Shown here piece after piece: positions 1 through 7,662 of a stretch of DNA of 64,000 nt. The notes beneath the pieces are model-generated. The model saw only the letters and a list, made by a program, of their open reading frames with translations. It had not been told where the DNA came from and did not search any database. Where the stretch lies: NCBI GenBank assembly GCA_900543055.1, contig UQQI01000001.1, forward strand, positions 1 to 64,000, written 5' to 3'. Position numbers and translations under genes: made by a program. Positions within the stretch are counted from its first letter, which is position 1; each line of letters opens with the position of its first letter. This DNA is from an uncultured Mollicutes bacterium (GTDB taxonomy: Bacteria; Bacillota_I; Bacilli_A; RF39; UBA660).

Positions 1-106
1 CCTGTTAATTACAGGTTACAATCCTCTAATTAGAAACTATTTATAAACTGTCCAATTTTTGGGGTTCAGTTCACTTTCGCTCTCTTTTTTTGTTGGGAGG
101 GTTTGA
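1..106. other. Upstream region of the first gene, part of the IME
   Basis: Non-coding at this end of the window. A short inverted repeat CCTGT/ACAGG lies at 1-15. A C/T-rich stretch with a T-run occupies about 70-92, and a GGGAGG ribosome-binding site lies just before the ATG at 107. No clear promoter was found. Confidence 0.4.
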
Positions 107-718
107 ATGGTTCAATTAAATAAGGACAATAAAACAGATGTATCTTTGTTAGAAATACAAAGACCATTATCTAGTGAATTGATTAAAGATTATAATCATA
201 AGGAAGCTATGAAGGATATTCATGATATATTTTTACAATTGGAAGATAATTATTTTTATCAAGTAGCATATCAAGAATTTTTAAAATATTCTATTGATGA
301 AAATTTAGAATTTAGGATGGTAGAAGATCCAAATTTAGTTTTAAAAAGTTATAATTCTTATGAACAAGAATTAAAGAATGATATGTCATTCAAAATGTTT
401 ACTAAAAAAGATTATAGAAATTCTGTGTTATTATGCGAAGCATTATTAACAAGAGTAAAAGATGCTTTTGAAAATTTAGATGAAGCTGAAAAATTTATTA
501 TTAAGAATTTTGAATATGATAAACCTAAAGAATATGTAGATGAATCGTTATATGATGAAATGTGTATTCATAAAGATAAGTATTATCAAACAAAAAAGAG
601 TGCATATATAAAAATGGCTCTACAATTAGGCATGATGGAAGATATGCATATAGACTCACAATTAGTATCTGAATTTAAAAAATACATAGATAGAAATATT
701 GTTACAATAACTGAATAA
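107..718 (+). CDS. ArpU-like phage/ICE transcriptional regulator (tentative)
   Basis: 203 aa, acidic and helical, no signal peptide or membrane segment. The last 80 residues resemble the sigma-region-4-like tail of ArpU-type regulators: an NLDEAEKFII segment, then a helix-turn-helix-like stretch around DKYYQTKKSAYIKMALQLG near residues 157-175. ArpU proteins control late gene expression in phages and some mobile elements. A GGGAGG ribosome-binding site supports the ATG, and a strong terminator at 750-779 ends the transcript. The N-terminal half matches nothing I recognise. Position at the head of an integrase/relaxase module fits a regulatory role, but the family assignment rests on a short motif only. 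Confidence 0.5.
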   Translation: MVQLNKDNKTDVSLLEIQRPLSSELIKDYNHKEAMKDIHDIFLQLEDNYFYQVAYQEFLKYSIDENLEFRMVEDPNLVLKSYNSYEQELKNDMSFKMFTKKDYRNSVLLCEALLTRVKDAFENLDEAEKFIIKNFEYDKPKEYVDESLYDEMCIHKDKYYQTKKSAYIKMALQLGMMEDMHIDSQLVSEFKKYIDRNIVTITE

Positions 719-749
719 ATAATCCGGAGAAAATTCGGAGTAAATATAG

Positions 750-779
750 AACTCTATAGGAAAAACTATAGAGTTTTTT
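750..779 (+). terminator. Rho-independent terminator after the ArpU-like gene
   Basis: Perfect stem ACTCTATAG/CTATAGAGT with a 6-base loop followed by a run of T. Confidence 0.85.
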
Positions 780-820
780 CGCATGGTTTGAAGGACCGAT
801 TTCTTAGATAATGTAATTAA

Positions 821-842
821 GAACTCAGGGGCCCCTTAGTTC
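821..842. promoter_or_regulatory. 22-bp GC-centred palindrome, operator candidate
   Basis: GAACTCAGGGG at 821-831 is followed by its near-perfect complement, giving 10 of 11 paired positions around a GGGGCCCC core. It stands out against very AT-rich surroundings, and lies 28 bp before the ATG of the winged-helix gene, just upstream of its ribosome-binding site. A dimeric repressor site is the simplest reading. Confidence 0.45.
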
Positions 843-870
843 CAAACAAATAAGAAAGCGAGGAATTAAG

Positions 871-1392
871 ATGAGTGATGAATATTTAACAATATTCGCA
901 ATTATGCCAAAGGAGATATACAAAACAAAAGAGTTATCTCCTGAGGACAAACTAATTGCAGAGCGATTAGTATATTTATGTAAGAAGGAGGGATTTAGTT
1001 GGGTAACTAATAAAGCATTAGCTGATATGTATGGTATTAAAGAAGATTCAGTATCACAACATATTACAAATTTAAGAAGATATGGATTTATAAAATGTGT
1101 ATATACTAATGAAACACATGGTAAATCTAATAGGACCATTTATTTAACCGAGGATCTATGGGATATTAAACCTAATAGTAGTAAGATAGATAACCAATAT
1201 AATGGTGGTTATTCAAACGGATATAATAATAAATATAATAATTATAAAAATAATATAAAAGATAATACACCTGATTGGTTACATAGGGAAGTTGAAGCAG
1301 AGCCATGGGATTTAAGTAATCCAGAAGAATTAAAACAATATCAAGAGTTAGAAGAAATCTTTAAAGAGTTTAGAGGTGATTCTAATGAATGA
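871..1392 (+). CDS. Winged-helix (replication-initiator-like) protein of mobile elements
   Basis: 173 aa. The N-terminal 100 residues follow the pattern of helix-turn-helix proteins found in plasmids and integrative elements: IPK-like opening (IMPKEIYKTKELS), DKLIAERLVYLCKKEGFSW, then TNKALADMYGIKEDSVSQ as the helix-turn-helix and LRRYGFIK as the wing. The C-terminal part is Asn/Tyr-rich linker (about residues 107-130) ending in an acidic tail. Such proteins bind element DNA and act as initiators or regulators. GAGGAATTAAG precedes the ATG. The 3' end overlaps the excisionase gene by 8 bases, implying one transcript with the xis-int genes. Initiator versus repressor cannot be told from sequence. 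Confidence 0.65.
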   Translation: MSDEYLTIFAIMPKEIYKTKELSPEDKLIAERLVYLCKKEGFSWVTNKALADMYGIKEDSVSQHITNLRRYGFIKCVYTNETHGKSNRTIYLTEDLWDIKPNSSKIDNQYNGGYSNGYNNKYNNYKNNIKDNTPDWLHREVEAEPWDLSNPEELKQYQELEEIFKEFRGDSNE

Positions 1393-1609
1393 TAAGTTAG
1401 TATATACAGTTCAAGAGGTAGCAAAGATATTACATTCTAGTCCTAATTATATTTACCAATTAATTTATAAAGGATATTTACCAGCAATTAAATTAGGAAG
1501 TATGAAAATATTAAAAAGTTCATTAGAAAAATTCTTAATAGTAAATGAAGGTAATGATTTATCTGATCTAGACAATATTAAAAAGTTAGAAGGTGTTGTC
1601 ATTGAGTAA
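1385..1609 (+). CDS. Excisionase-type helix-turn-helix protein
   Basis: 74 aa. The first 50 residues form the MerR-like excisionase fold (HTH_17): YTVQEVAKILHSSPNYIYQL is the helix-turn-helix, followed by GYLPAIKLGSMKILKSSLEKF, the usual wing with a GxxKI turn. These small proteins direct the integrase toward excision of integrative elements. The ATG at 1385 is preferred over an upstream in-frame GTG at 1376 because AGAGGTGA lies 7 bases before it. It overlaps the end of the preceding gene and the start of the integrase, the classical xis-int arrangement. Confidence 0.8.
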   Translation: MNDKLVYTVQEVAKILHSSPNYIYQLIYKGYLPAIKLGSMKILKSSLEKFLIVNEGNDLSDLDNIKKLEGVVIE

Positions 1610-2843
1610 GATAAATATAAGAAAAAGAGGAATTTATTATGAATATAGGGTAGAAATAGCACCTGTAGATGGTAAAAGACAATGGCTGAGTAAATCAGGT
1701 TATAGAACTAAACCAGAAGCTCAAGAAGCTGGTGTACAAGCTTATAATGAATATCTTAATGCAGGAATACCATTTAAGTCATGTGACTTATCATATAGTG
1801 ATTATTTAGATTACTGGTTAGAGAATTATTGCAAAAATAACTTAAGATATAATACTATTCAAACATATACATTATTAATTAATAAGTATATTAAACCTAA
1901 AATAGGTAAGTTTAAATTATCTACTATAACAAGTGTATCTTTAAATAGTTACATAACTGATGTAGTAAATGAATTTAATCATTCTAAATCATACTATAAA
2001 AACATATTAAAAGTAGTTAAAGGATCATTTAGAGATGCATGTAATCTATATGGATTTATAAAATATAATCCAGCACTAACATTAAGACTTCCAAAAGTTA
2101 ATAAATATTCAGAAGATGTTAAACATCTTTATACTAAAGAAGAAATAGATATGATTCTAGAAAGATTTAAAGCTAATGCAACATTTATATGTTCGTTCTT
2201 AACATCTTGTTATACAGGATTAAGAACGGGTGAAGTATTTGCTCTAACATGGGAAGATATAGATTTAGATAAAGGAATAATAAATATTAAACATAGTGTT
2301 TATGATAGACCTAAAGACCATAAAGGAAGATGGTATTTAGGACCAACTAAAACGAATTCAGGAACAAGAACAGTTTATATAGGCGATACATTAAAACAAG
2401 CATTAATAAACTATAAGAATAGACAAGATTATTTAAAAGAAATATTTGGAACACAATATAAGTATTATCATTTAGAAGATGATAGTGTTGATAAAAGGAT
2501 AGTTATTAACAATAACAATGAAGAAAGAGTAAACTTTATATTTACTCAAGATGATGGAACTTATGTAGGTACAGATATTACAAAATATCCATATAAGATT
2601 ATTAAGAATGAATTAAATATAAATGCTAGATTCTATGATTTAAGAGGAACATATGCTACTAGATTAACTAATAATGGAACTTTAATGAATGAGGTATCAG
2701 AATTAATGGGACATTCAGATCCATCTATTACAAGAAAATATTATATATCTACTACAGAAGAAAATAAGAGAGAAGCTATTAATAATTTAGATAAAGTTAA
2801 TATATCTGATGTTATTAACAATGCTATTAAGTTTGAGGTATAA
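1602..2843 (+). CDS. Tyrosine recombinase (integrase) of the IME
   Basis: About 413 aa, the usual size for Tn916/phage-type integrases. Residues 1-60 are a basic arm-binding domain, 60-170 the SAM-like core-binding domain, and the rest the catalytic domain. Catalytic residues seen: Arg in CYTGLRTGEVFALTW (about 208), Lys in GPTKTNSGTRTV (about 250), Arg in FYDLRGTYATRL (about 348), His in LMGHSDPSIT (about 370) and Tyr in RKYYI (about 379). The first His of the HxxR box is Tyr (YDLR), a variant I recall in some clostridial integrases. Start is uncertain: TTG 1602 has AGAAGG at good spacing; GTG 1593 is in frame. It is inferred to act on the SEC-C 3'-end repeats at 5953 and off-window left. 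Confidence 0.92.
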   Translation: MSKINIRKRGIYYEYRVEIAPVDGKRQWLSKSGYRTKPEAQEAGVQAYNEYLNAGIPFKSCDLSYSDYLDYWLENYCKNNLRYNTIQTYTLLINKYIKPKIGKFKLSTITSVSLNSYITDVVNEFNHSKSYYKNILKVVKGSFRDACNLYGFIKYNPALTLRLPKVNKYSEDVKHLYTKEEIDMILERFKANATFICSFLTSCYTGLRTGEVFALTWEDIDLDKGIINIKHSVYDRPKDHKGRWYLGPTKTNSGTRTVYIGDTLKQALINYKNRQDYLKEIFGTQYKYYHLEDDSVDKRIVINNNNEERVNFIFTQDDGTYVGTDITKYPYKIIKNELNINARFYDLRGTYATRLTNNGTLMNEVSELMGHSDPSITRKYYISTTEENKREAINNLDKVNISDVINNAIKFEV

Positions 2844-2845
2844 AT

Positions 2846-4135
2846 ATGAACTATGCAATATTTAGAAGTGAACCTATTTATACATTAAATGATTTAGCAC
2901 AAATTGGTTCTCATAATAAAAGAGAAAAGAAAGCATATAATTCCAATCCAGACATAAAACTAGAATTAACTAAAAATAATATTGAAATTGTTCCTTTAGA
3001 TTCAAAATATGTAAAAGGATTTCATGAAATAACAAAAGAATATAAATTAGAACATGATGAAAGAATGAAAACTGAAAGAGAAGATAGAAAAAGAACATAT
3101 TCTCAAATGTTAGATAGAAGTAAGAATGTAGTAGCTGATGAAATGATATTCACAGCTTCTCCAGGCTTCTTTAAAGGTCTTAAAAATAAAGATATAAAGA
3201 AATGGGCTGATACTTGTATGGAATTCGTATATCAAGAATTAGGATATAAAAAAGAACAAGTATTACATGCTACACTTCATATGGATGAAAAAACTCCTCA
3301 TATACATTGTGTAGTTATTCCTCTAGTAAAAAAGTTAGATAAAAGAACTAACACTGAAAGATATACAATATCTAAAAAACAATATATAAGAGATAATAAA
3401 CATTTATCGGATTTACAAGATAAATATTGTCAAAGACTTAATGATAAAGGATTTGATTTAGAAAGAGGAATAAAGAATAGTGATAGAGAACACATAAGAA
3501 TAAAAGAATTAAAAAAGATAACCAATAGTTTAAATAAAGATTTAGGAAATAAACATTCTAGATTAGAATATGAACTAAATGAGTTTAATGAAAGTCTTAA
3601 AGATAAAAAGAATATCCTGTTTGATAAAGACTATGTAAAAGTAAAAAAAGAAACTTTTGATTCTATGAATAGAGTCATTAAAGAAGTGGATGATTTAATG
3701 GATGTACAAGATAGAGTTGAAGTAGTTTTAGAAGAAGTAAAAGACCAAGTTGATTCTTATAATACACTAGAAAGAAAAAATAAAAATCTTACTAATGAAG
3801 TAAAATATTTAAAACAGAGAAATGATGAATTAGAAGAAGAAAATAAAGGATTAAAAGATTACATATATGAAATAGTTGAAAAACTTATAGAATTCTTTAG
3901 AAAACTTCTTATAAGAGGAAATGAAGAAACAAAAGATATTGTTACTGATAAAGTAAAAGATATATATGATGAAAACTTATTTAATAATAAAGATGTCTAT
4001 AAAACATCAGTAGGAACTGAAAGACAAGATGAATTATTTGAATATGCAAACGTTCCTTCTTATATGAAACAACCAATAAAATCCAATTATAGAGAAGAAA
4101 TTGATAAAGATGATGATTTCGATATTGGATTTTAA
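2846..4135 (+). CDS. MobV-family relaxase (plasmid recombination/mobilization protein)
   Basis: 429 aa. The N-terminus (YAIFRSEPIY, then HNKREKKAYNSNPDI) is the MobV/Pre signature. The metal-binding motif III is at about residues 142-153: HMDEKTPHIHCVVIPL, with the HxDExTPHxH arrangement. The C-terminal half (about 215-345) is a long Lys/Glu-rich coiled coil, as in other Pre/Mob proteins. The relaxase nicks its oriT and pilots single-stranded DNA through a helper conjugation machine. It starts 3 bases after the integrase stop. An oriT-like sequence lies immediately downstream (4143-4200), instead of the more usual position upstream of mob. Confidence 0.93.
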   Translation: MNYAIFRSEPIYTLNDLAQIGSHNKREKKAYNSNPDIKLELTKNNIEIVPLDSKYVKGFHEITKEYKLEHDERMKTEREDRKRTYSQMLDRSKNVVADEMIFTASPGFFKGLKNKDIKKWADTCMEFVYQELGYKKEQVLHATLHMDEKTPHIHCVVIPLVKKLDKRTNTERYTISKKQYIRDNKHLSDLQDKYCQRLNDKGFDLERGIKNSDREHIRIKELKKITNSLNKDLGNKHSRLEYELNEFNESLKDKKNILFDKDYVKVKKETFDSMNRVIKEVDDLMDVQDRVEVVLEEVKDQVDSYNTLERKNKNLTNEVKYLKQRNDELEEENKGLKDYIYEIVEKLIEFFRKLLIRGNEETKDIVTDKVKDIYDENLFNNKDVYKTSVGTERQDELFEYANVPSYMKQPIKSNYREEIDKDDDFDIGF

Positions 4136-4142
4136 ACTAAGA

Positions 4143-4200
4143 ACTATAATTTCATTATAGTAACACACTACGATATTGGCAGAGCCAATAACTATGTGTG
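4143..4200 (-). other. Candidate MobV oriT
   Basis: Read on the minus strand, the segment contains GTAGTGTGTTA (4160-4170), nearly identical to the MobV nick region TAGTGTG/TTA known from pMV158-type plasmids. It is followed by an inverted repeat CTATAAT...ATTATAG (4143-4160). On the other side a perfect 7-bp stem TATTGGC/GCCAATA (4174-4190) is nested in CACAC/GTGTG arms. This combination next to a MobV gene is what an oriT should look like. The nick-site match is from memory of the family consensus. Confidence 0.6.
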
Positions 4201-4230
4201 CCAAGGATAAACCCTTTGGAATCCCAATGA

Positions 4231-4278
4231 AGCACCAATACTACAAACTTATGTAAGTAGTAAAGGTGCTCTTTTTTT
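4231..4278 (+). terminator. Rho-independent terminator of the int-mob transcript
   Basis: AGCACC and TACTAC arms pair with GTAGTA and GGTGCT, followed by TCTTTTTTT. Confidence 0.85.
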
Positions 4279-4320
4279 ATTTCAGCATTTAGCTTCATAA
4301 AAAAATAAAAAGACTTTTCT

Positions 4321-4410
4321 CACTTTCATTGAAATACAATTTCAACAAAACGTGTCCGTCTTTTTAATTAAAATACTATCGCCACTTTCATTCTTTCAGA
4401 ACAAAACGTG
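4321..4410. repeat. Two interleaved pairs of 10-bp direct repeats
   Basis: CACTTTCATT occurs at 4321-4330 and 4383-4392; ACAAAACGTG occurs at 4345-4354 and 4401-4410. The two units thus repeat as a block with about 60-bp periodicity, in non-coding DNA between the terminator and the next gene. Protein-binding iterons (relaxase accessory, integrase arm or initiator sites) are possible. Confidence 0.55.
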
Positions 4411-4487
4411 CCACGTATTTTATAAAATTGTTCATTAGGATAATACATATATTTATAGTATAATATAAGTGTGAAAGGAGTATTCTT

Positions 4488-5348
4488 ATGAGTAAGACGC
4501 ATGAACAATTTAAATGTGAATTAGAATTAAAAAATCCTCTTGTAATTCTAATTGGTAAATATACAAAAGCTACTGATTATGTCAAAGTTAAATGTTCTCG
4601 ATGTAATAATATATGGGAAGCCAAAGCGTATTCTTTGCTTCAAGGTAGAGCGTGTCCAAAATGTAGAGTAATTAGAGGAATAGAAAATAATAAAGGAAAA
4701 ACTCATAAGAAAACTCATGATGAGTTTCAAAAGGAACTTAAACAAATTAATAACGGAATTACATTATTAAGTGAATATAAATCACATCATGACTTTGTTT
4801 TATGTAAGTGTAATAGATGTGAAAACGAATGGGAAGTAAAAGCATATTCGTTGTTACAGGGACATGGGTGTCCTAAATGTGCTAAATCGGGAACAAGCTT
4901 TATGGAACAATTTTTATATTTGTCTTTTGTAAGAATAATAGGAAATGATGAAGTATTATCACGCGATAGAAAAACAATAGGAATGGAACTAGATATTTAT
5001 ATTCCAAAATATAATTTTGCATTAGAACCAGGTAATTGGAATTTACATAAAAATAATATTGAACGAGATAGAATAAAGAGAGAAAAATGTTCAGATAAAA
5101 ATATTGATTTAATTACTATTTATGATATGTTTCCAAAAGATTCATTAAAACCTTTTGATAAAAATTGCTATATATTTACTGATGATCTAAATAAAATGGA
5201 TCATGTTTATTTAAAACAATTGGTTAATGAATTATGCAATAAATATAGTATATTGAATAATTTATCTGAAGAAGATTACATAACTATAGAGAATGAAGCA
5301 TATGAAAACTCAAAATCAATGACACATGATATTTCTGCAAAAGAATGA
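4488..5348 (+). pseudogene. Zinc-ribbon repeat plus PD-(D/E)XK (Vsr-like) nuclease, 5' part of a frameshifted gene
   Basis: 286 aa. Two treble-clef/zinc-ribbon units lie at about residues 5-60 and 78-132, each with a THxxF opening, a CxRC knuckle, a WEAKAYSLLQG or WEVKAYSLLQG core, and a closing CPKC. From about 135 a nuclease-like domain follows: SFMEQFLYLSF, GMELDIYIPKYNFALEPG and RDRIKREK, which places acidic residues as E...ExD...E as in Vsr-type PD-(D/E)XK enzymes. The last residues (THDISAKE) are the beginning of a third zinc-ribbon unit, which continues one frame away at 5345. Deletion of one A near 5342-5345 would explain the split. Such proteins are common cargo of mobile elements, probably DNA-binding or homing-type nucleases. 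The N-terminal product may still be made. Confidence 0.65.
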
Positions 5349-5716
5349 GCAAAGTTCATCCAAATATACAAGTTATTGATAAATATGTTAATTCAAATAA
5401 AAGAATAAAAGTTAAATGTAATATATGTGGATTTGAATGGAGTGGTGTTCCTTTCAATATGTTGGCTGGTGATGGTTGCAGAAAATGTGGAACAAAAAAT
5501 GCTCATGAAAAATTTTTGAAAGAAAAAGACTGTTTAATAAATGAATTGAAAAACATAAATCCAGATGTAGAGATAATTGGAGAATATACTGGAAGACATT
5601 CAAAAATTAAAACTAGGTGTAAGATTTGTGGATTTGAATGGGAACCAGTTGTATCTAGTTTGTTAAGGGGTTCATCGCACAAAAACTCAAAATCTATGCA
5701 TAATTCGTTAAAATGA
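5345..5716 (+). pseudogene. 3' part of the frameshifted zinc-ribbon nuclease gene
   Basis: 123 codons, beginning at an ATG that overlaps the previous stop (ATGA). The text MSKVHPNIQVIDKY continues exactly the unit started by THDISAKE upstream, when compared with the intact unit THDEFQKELKQINNGI. It carries one full zinc-ribbon unit (CNICGFEW ... CRKCG) and a second truncated one (CKICGFEWEPVVSSLLRG) that lacks its closing CPKC pair. The C-terminal KNSKSM echoes the NSKSM found just before the break, suggesting an internal duplication. It could be translated by coupling through ATGA, but a one-base deletion is the simpler explanation. Confidence 0.6.
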
Positions 5717-5791
5717 TTATCTAGCATTGTGTATTTTTAAAATTTAGTATATAATGAATGCAGGTAAACAAATTGTTGTGATAAAATGATT

Positions 5792-5812
5792 TTTGTCCAC
5801 GATTTGTCCACG
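5792..5812. repeat. Direct repeat TTTGTCCACG x2, possible integrase arm sites
   Basis: Two identical 10-bp copies with one base between them, about 140 bp inside the att core at 5953. Position and form are typical of arm-type binding sites for the integrase N-terminal domain. Confidence 0.45.
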
Positions 5813-5952
5813 TAACATATAAAATTAGTAATATTTATAATATAGATAATACTAATAATATAATGTACTAAATGCCTGTAAAATAAGGGAAAAACACATA
5901 ATACTATTTGTACCATATATAAGTAAAATATGGTCAAAGGTCGAGCATGTGG

Positions 5953-5989
5953 CAGTGGTAAAAAATATAAACAATGTTGTGGAAAATAA
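5953..5989 (+). repeat. Attachment-site core copy 1 (att, right end of the IME)
   Basis: 37 bp, 35 of which match 9622-9658. In the frame of the 19-codon remnant starting at 5930 it encodes SGKKYKQCCGK and a stop, the end of a SEC-C zinc motif (canonical CxCGSGKKYKxCC). Tyrosine integrases often use the 3' end of a gene and leave such a copy at the far side of the element. Here Cys-Gly just before the repeat is also kept (RACGSGKK). Confidence 0.75.
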
Positions 5990-6032
5990 CTCGCAAATCC
6001 CGAAAAAATAAGGGAAAATTCGAGTTTTTCTT
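5988..6032 (+). terminator. Terminator-like hairpin after att copy 1
   Basis: AACTCG (5988-5993) pairs with CGAGTT (6020-6025), with an inner CCC/GGG pairing, followed by TTTCTTTTT. Confidence 0.6.
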
Positions 6033-6144
6033 TTTATCAAAAAATAGCCCAAAATTGGCTTTAGAACCATTTTAGAACCATTTTGTTGTAGATTTTTGGA
6101 GGTATTCAAAATGTGTAGTATAATTAATACAGTTGGAGGTAATT

Positions 6145-6981
6145 ATGAAAGAATATACTTATAATATAATTGATGATGTTTATCGTTGGATGATATCAAG
6201 AAAAAAAGATATAGAAGTAAGAATATTAAAAGAAAAATCAGAGGCAATTCAAGTGGGAGATACCATTATATTTAATAATCAAGATAGTATTGGCAAATAT
6301 GTTAAGGTTAAAGTTGTTAATAAAACTGTGGTTAATAACATAGAAGAATTAATAGAAAAATTTGATGTAAATAGAATGATGCCAGGTCATACTAATACAG
6401 AACTTATTGAACTAATGAATAAAATATATGGTGAAGAATTATCTAAGAAGCAAATAGTAGCATTTGAATTTGAATATTTGTTTAGTGATAGTGATGTACA
6501 GATAATTGAATATGAAGAAAAATATTTAGATGATGTTAAAAATCTTTTAGTAGAATTAGAAGAATATATACTATCAATAGACAAAGACAATCTTGACCAA
6601 TTACATTCTGAATATAGAGATAAAATGGCTGTACTTGATTTGAATGAGGTAAAAAACAATAATGGGAAATGTTATTTAGCTATTCAAAATGGTAAAGCAA
6701 TAGGGGTAATAATGGGATTTCTTAGATCTTATGATGAATTTGATTATTTGGATTATAAATGTCCTAAAAGTGGAGAAATATCAGAACTTGTTGTTACTAA
6801 AAAAATAAGAAGTCATGGAATTGGACAATTGTTAATGAGTAAGATGGAAGAATATTTCAAAAGTATTGATTGTGAATATATTTTTGTAGATGTATTTGCT
6901 TATAATGAAAATGGAATAAAGTTTTATAATAAAAATGGGTATCATTCAAGAATGAAAATAATGCTAAAAAATATTAACTGA
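6145..6981 (+). CDS. ASCH-domain/GNAT N-acetyltransferase fusion protein
   Basis: 278 aa. Residues 1-110 look like an ASCH (PUA-like) domain: YTYNIIDDVYRWMISRKKDIEVRI, then a GDTIIFNN strand and VKVKVVNKT. Residues about 120-275 form a GNAT acetyltransferase with ISELVVTKKIRSHGIGQLLM as the acetyl-CoA-binding motif A (R/QxxGxG/A type) and VDVFAYNENGIKFYNKNGY as motif B. The ASCH half may bind RNA, the GNAT half acetylates an unknown substrate. The ATG at 6145 follows GGAGG at 6135-6139; an in-frame TTG at 6133 lies upstream of that site and is less likely. It is cargo of the att-flanked segment. Substrate unknown. Confidence 0.8.
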   Translation: MKEYTYNIIDDVYRWMISRKKDIEVRILKEKSEAIQVGDTIIFNNQDSIGKYVKVKVVNKTVVNNIEELIEKFDVNRMMPGHTNTELIELMNKIYGEELSKKQIVAFEFEYLFSDSDVQIIEYEEKYLDDVKNLLVELEEYILSIDKDNLDQLHSEYRDKMAVLDLNEVKNNNGKCYLAIQNGKAIGVIMGFLRSYDEFDYLDYKCPKSGEISELVVTKKIRSHGIGQLLMSKMEEYFKSIDCEYIFVDVFAYNENGIKFYNKNGYHSRMKIMLKNIN

Positions 6982-6997
6982 AAGGTATGGAAGACAA

Positions 6998-7660
6998 ATG
7001 GAAGAATTAATTAGAGAATTAATCGATAGTATTAATAATTTGAATAAATTTTCTTGGAGTGATGCAATATCTATTCTTTCACTAATAGGTGCATGGATTA
7101 CAATAATAATTTTAATAAAGGATAAGATGGAAAGTAAAAGACCATACTTGCAAATTACATTTGAATTAGTGAGAGATAATCTGACTTGTGTAGTATTAAG
7201 GAATGTTGGAAATGTACCGTTGGAGATTAAAAAATTAAATTTGGATAGGGATTTTGTTAATCAGTTGCCAGAAAGAGAAAGGTTCGGGTTAGTTGATAAT
7301 AAGATGAATAATATAAAGATATTTCCAGGCAAACAATGGATATTATGTTTAGGAGTAATTATTCCCGAAATTTTAAAAAATTATGAAATAAAGAACTTAA
7401 AAATTGAATATACATATTCTAAATTAGGTAAAAGAAAAAAATATAATGAATCAACAGATATTGATTTTACTCAATATTCAAGAATGCTAGTTTATGTATC
7501 TGAGATTGATGAATTAAAAAATGAAAACAAAAAAATTGAAAAAGAATTGAAGAATATTAATAAAGAAGTAAAAAATATTAGAGCAACAATTGTAAATTAT
7601 GCAAATTTAAAAGATACAGATTTAAGAACAGTTGTGAGTGGATATGAAAAAAATGAATGA
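6998..7660 (+). CDS. Hypothetical single-pass membrane protein with C-terminal coiled coil
   Basis: 220 aa. One membrane helix at about residues 23-41 (ISILSLIGAWITIIILI), then a beta-rich soluble region (about 50-160: YLQITFELVRDNLTCVVLRNVGNVPLEI), and a Lys/Glu-rich coiled coil (about 170-200) before a short tail. I do not recognise a named family. The start follows the ASCH-GNAT gene by 16 bases, so the two are probably co-transcribed and end at the terminator 7663-7687. Membrane-anchored proteins of this general form occur often in accessory regions, possibly as immunity or defence partners; nothing in the sequence decides this. Confidence 0.65.
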   Translation: MEELIRELIDSINNLNKFSWSDAISILSLIGAWITIIILIKDKMESKRPYLQITFELVRDNLTCVVLRNVGNVPLEIKKLNLDRDFVNQLPERERFGLVDNKMNNIKIFPGKQWILCLGVIIPEILKNYEIKNLKIEYTYSKLGKRKKYNESTDIDFTQYSRMLVYVSEIDELKNENKKIEKELKNINKEVKNIRATIVNYANLKDTDLRTVVSGYEKNE

Positions 7661-7662
7661 AG

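Larger units (their letters stand above)
4136..4487. other. 352-bp non-coding stretch: oriT candidate, terminator, paired direct repeats, promoter
   Basis: Between the relaxase and the zinc-ribbon nuclease gene. In order it holds the oriT-like inverted repeats (4143-4200), a small CCAAGG/CCTTTGG hairpin (4201-4219), a strong terminator (4231-4278) and two pairs of 10-bp direct repeats (4321-4410). Near 4459 a TATAAT-like box precedes the next gene. Confidence 0.6.
1..5989 (+). mobile_element. Integrative and mobilizable element (IME), left end outside the window
   Basis: A run of plus-strand genes typical of a small integrative mobilizable element: ArpU-like regulator, winged-helix initiator-like protein, excisionase, tyrosine integrase and MobV relaxase, followed by an oriT-like site and a nuclease-type cargo gene. 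The right boundary is set by a 37-bp repeat at 5953-5989 that encodes the last residues of a SEC-C motif (SGKKYKQCCGK then stop), which occurs again at 9622-9658. No coupling ATPase or mating-pair genes are visible, so it would need a helper for transfer. The left attachment site and the intact SEC-C target gene are expected upstream of base 1; this is inference. Confidence 0.75.
5717..6144. other. 428-bp junction region holding the inner attachment repeat
   Basis: Contains the direct repeat TTTGTCCACG at 5792-5801 and 5803-5812, a very AT-rich segment (5813-5880), the SEC-C-encoding att copy (5930-5989), a terminator-like hairpin (5988-6032) and a tandem AGAACCATTTT duplication (about 6063-6084). 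No gene other than the 19-codon SEC-C remnant is visible. Confidence 0.6.

Noticed and set aside
5737..6109. Minus-strand frames across the att region
   Set aside because: Hydrophobic low-complexity text over repeats and a terminator; no ribosome-binding site.
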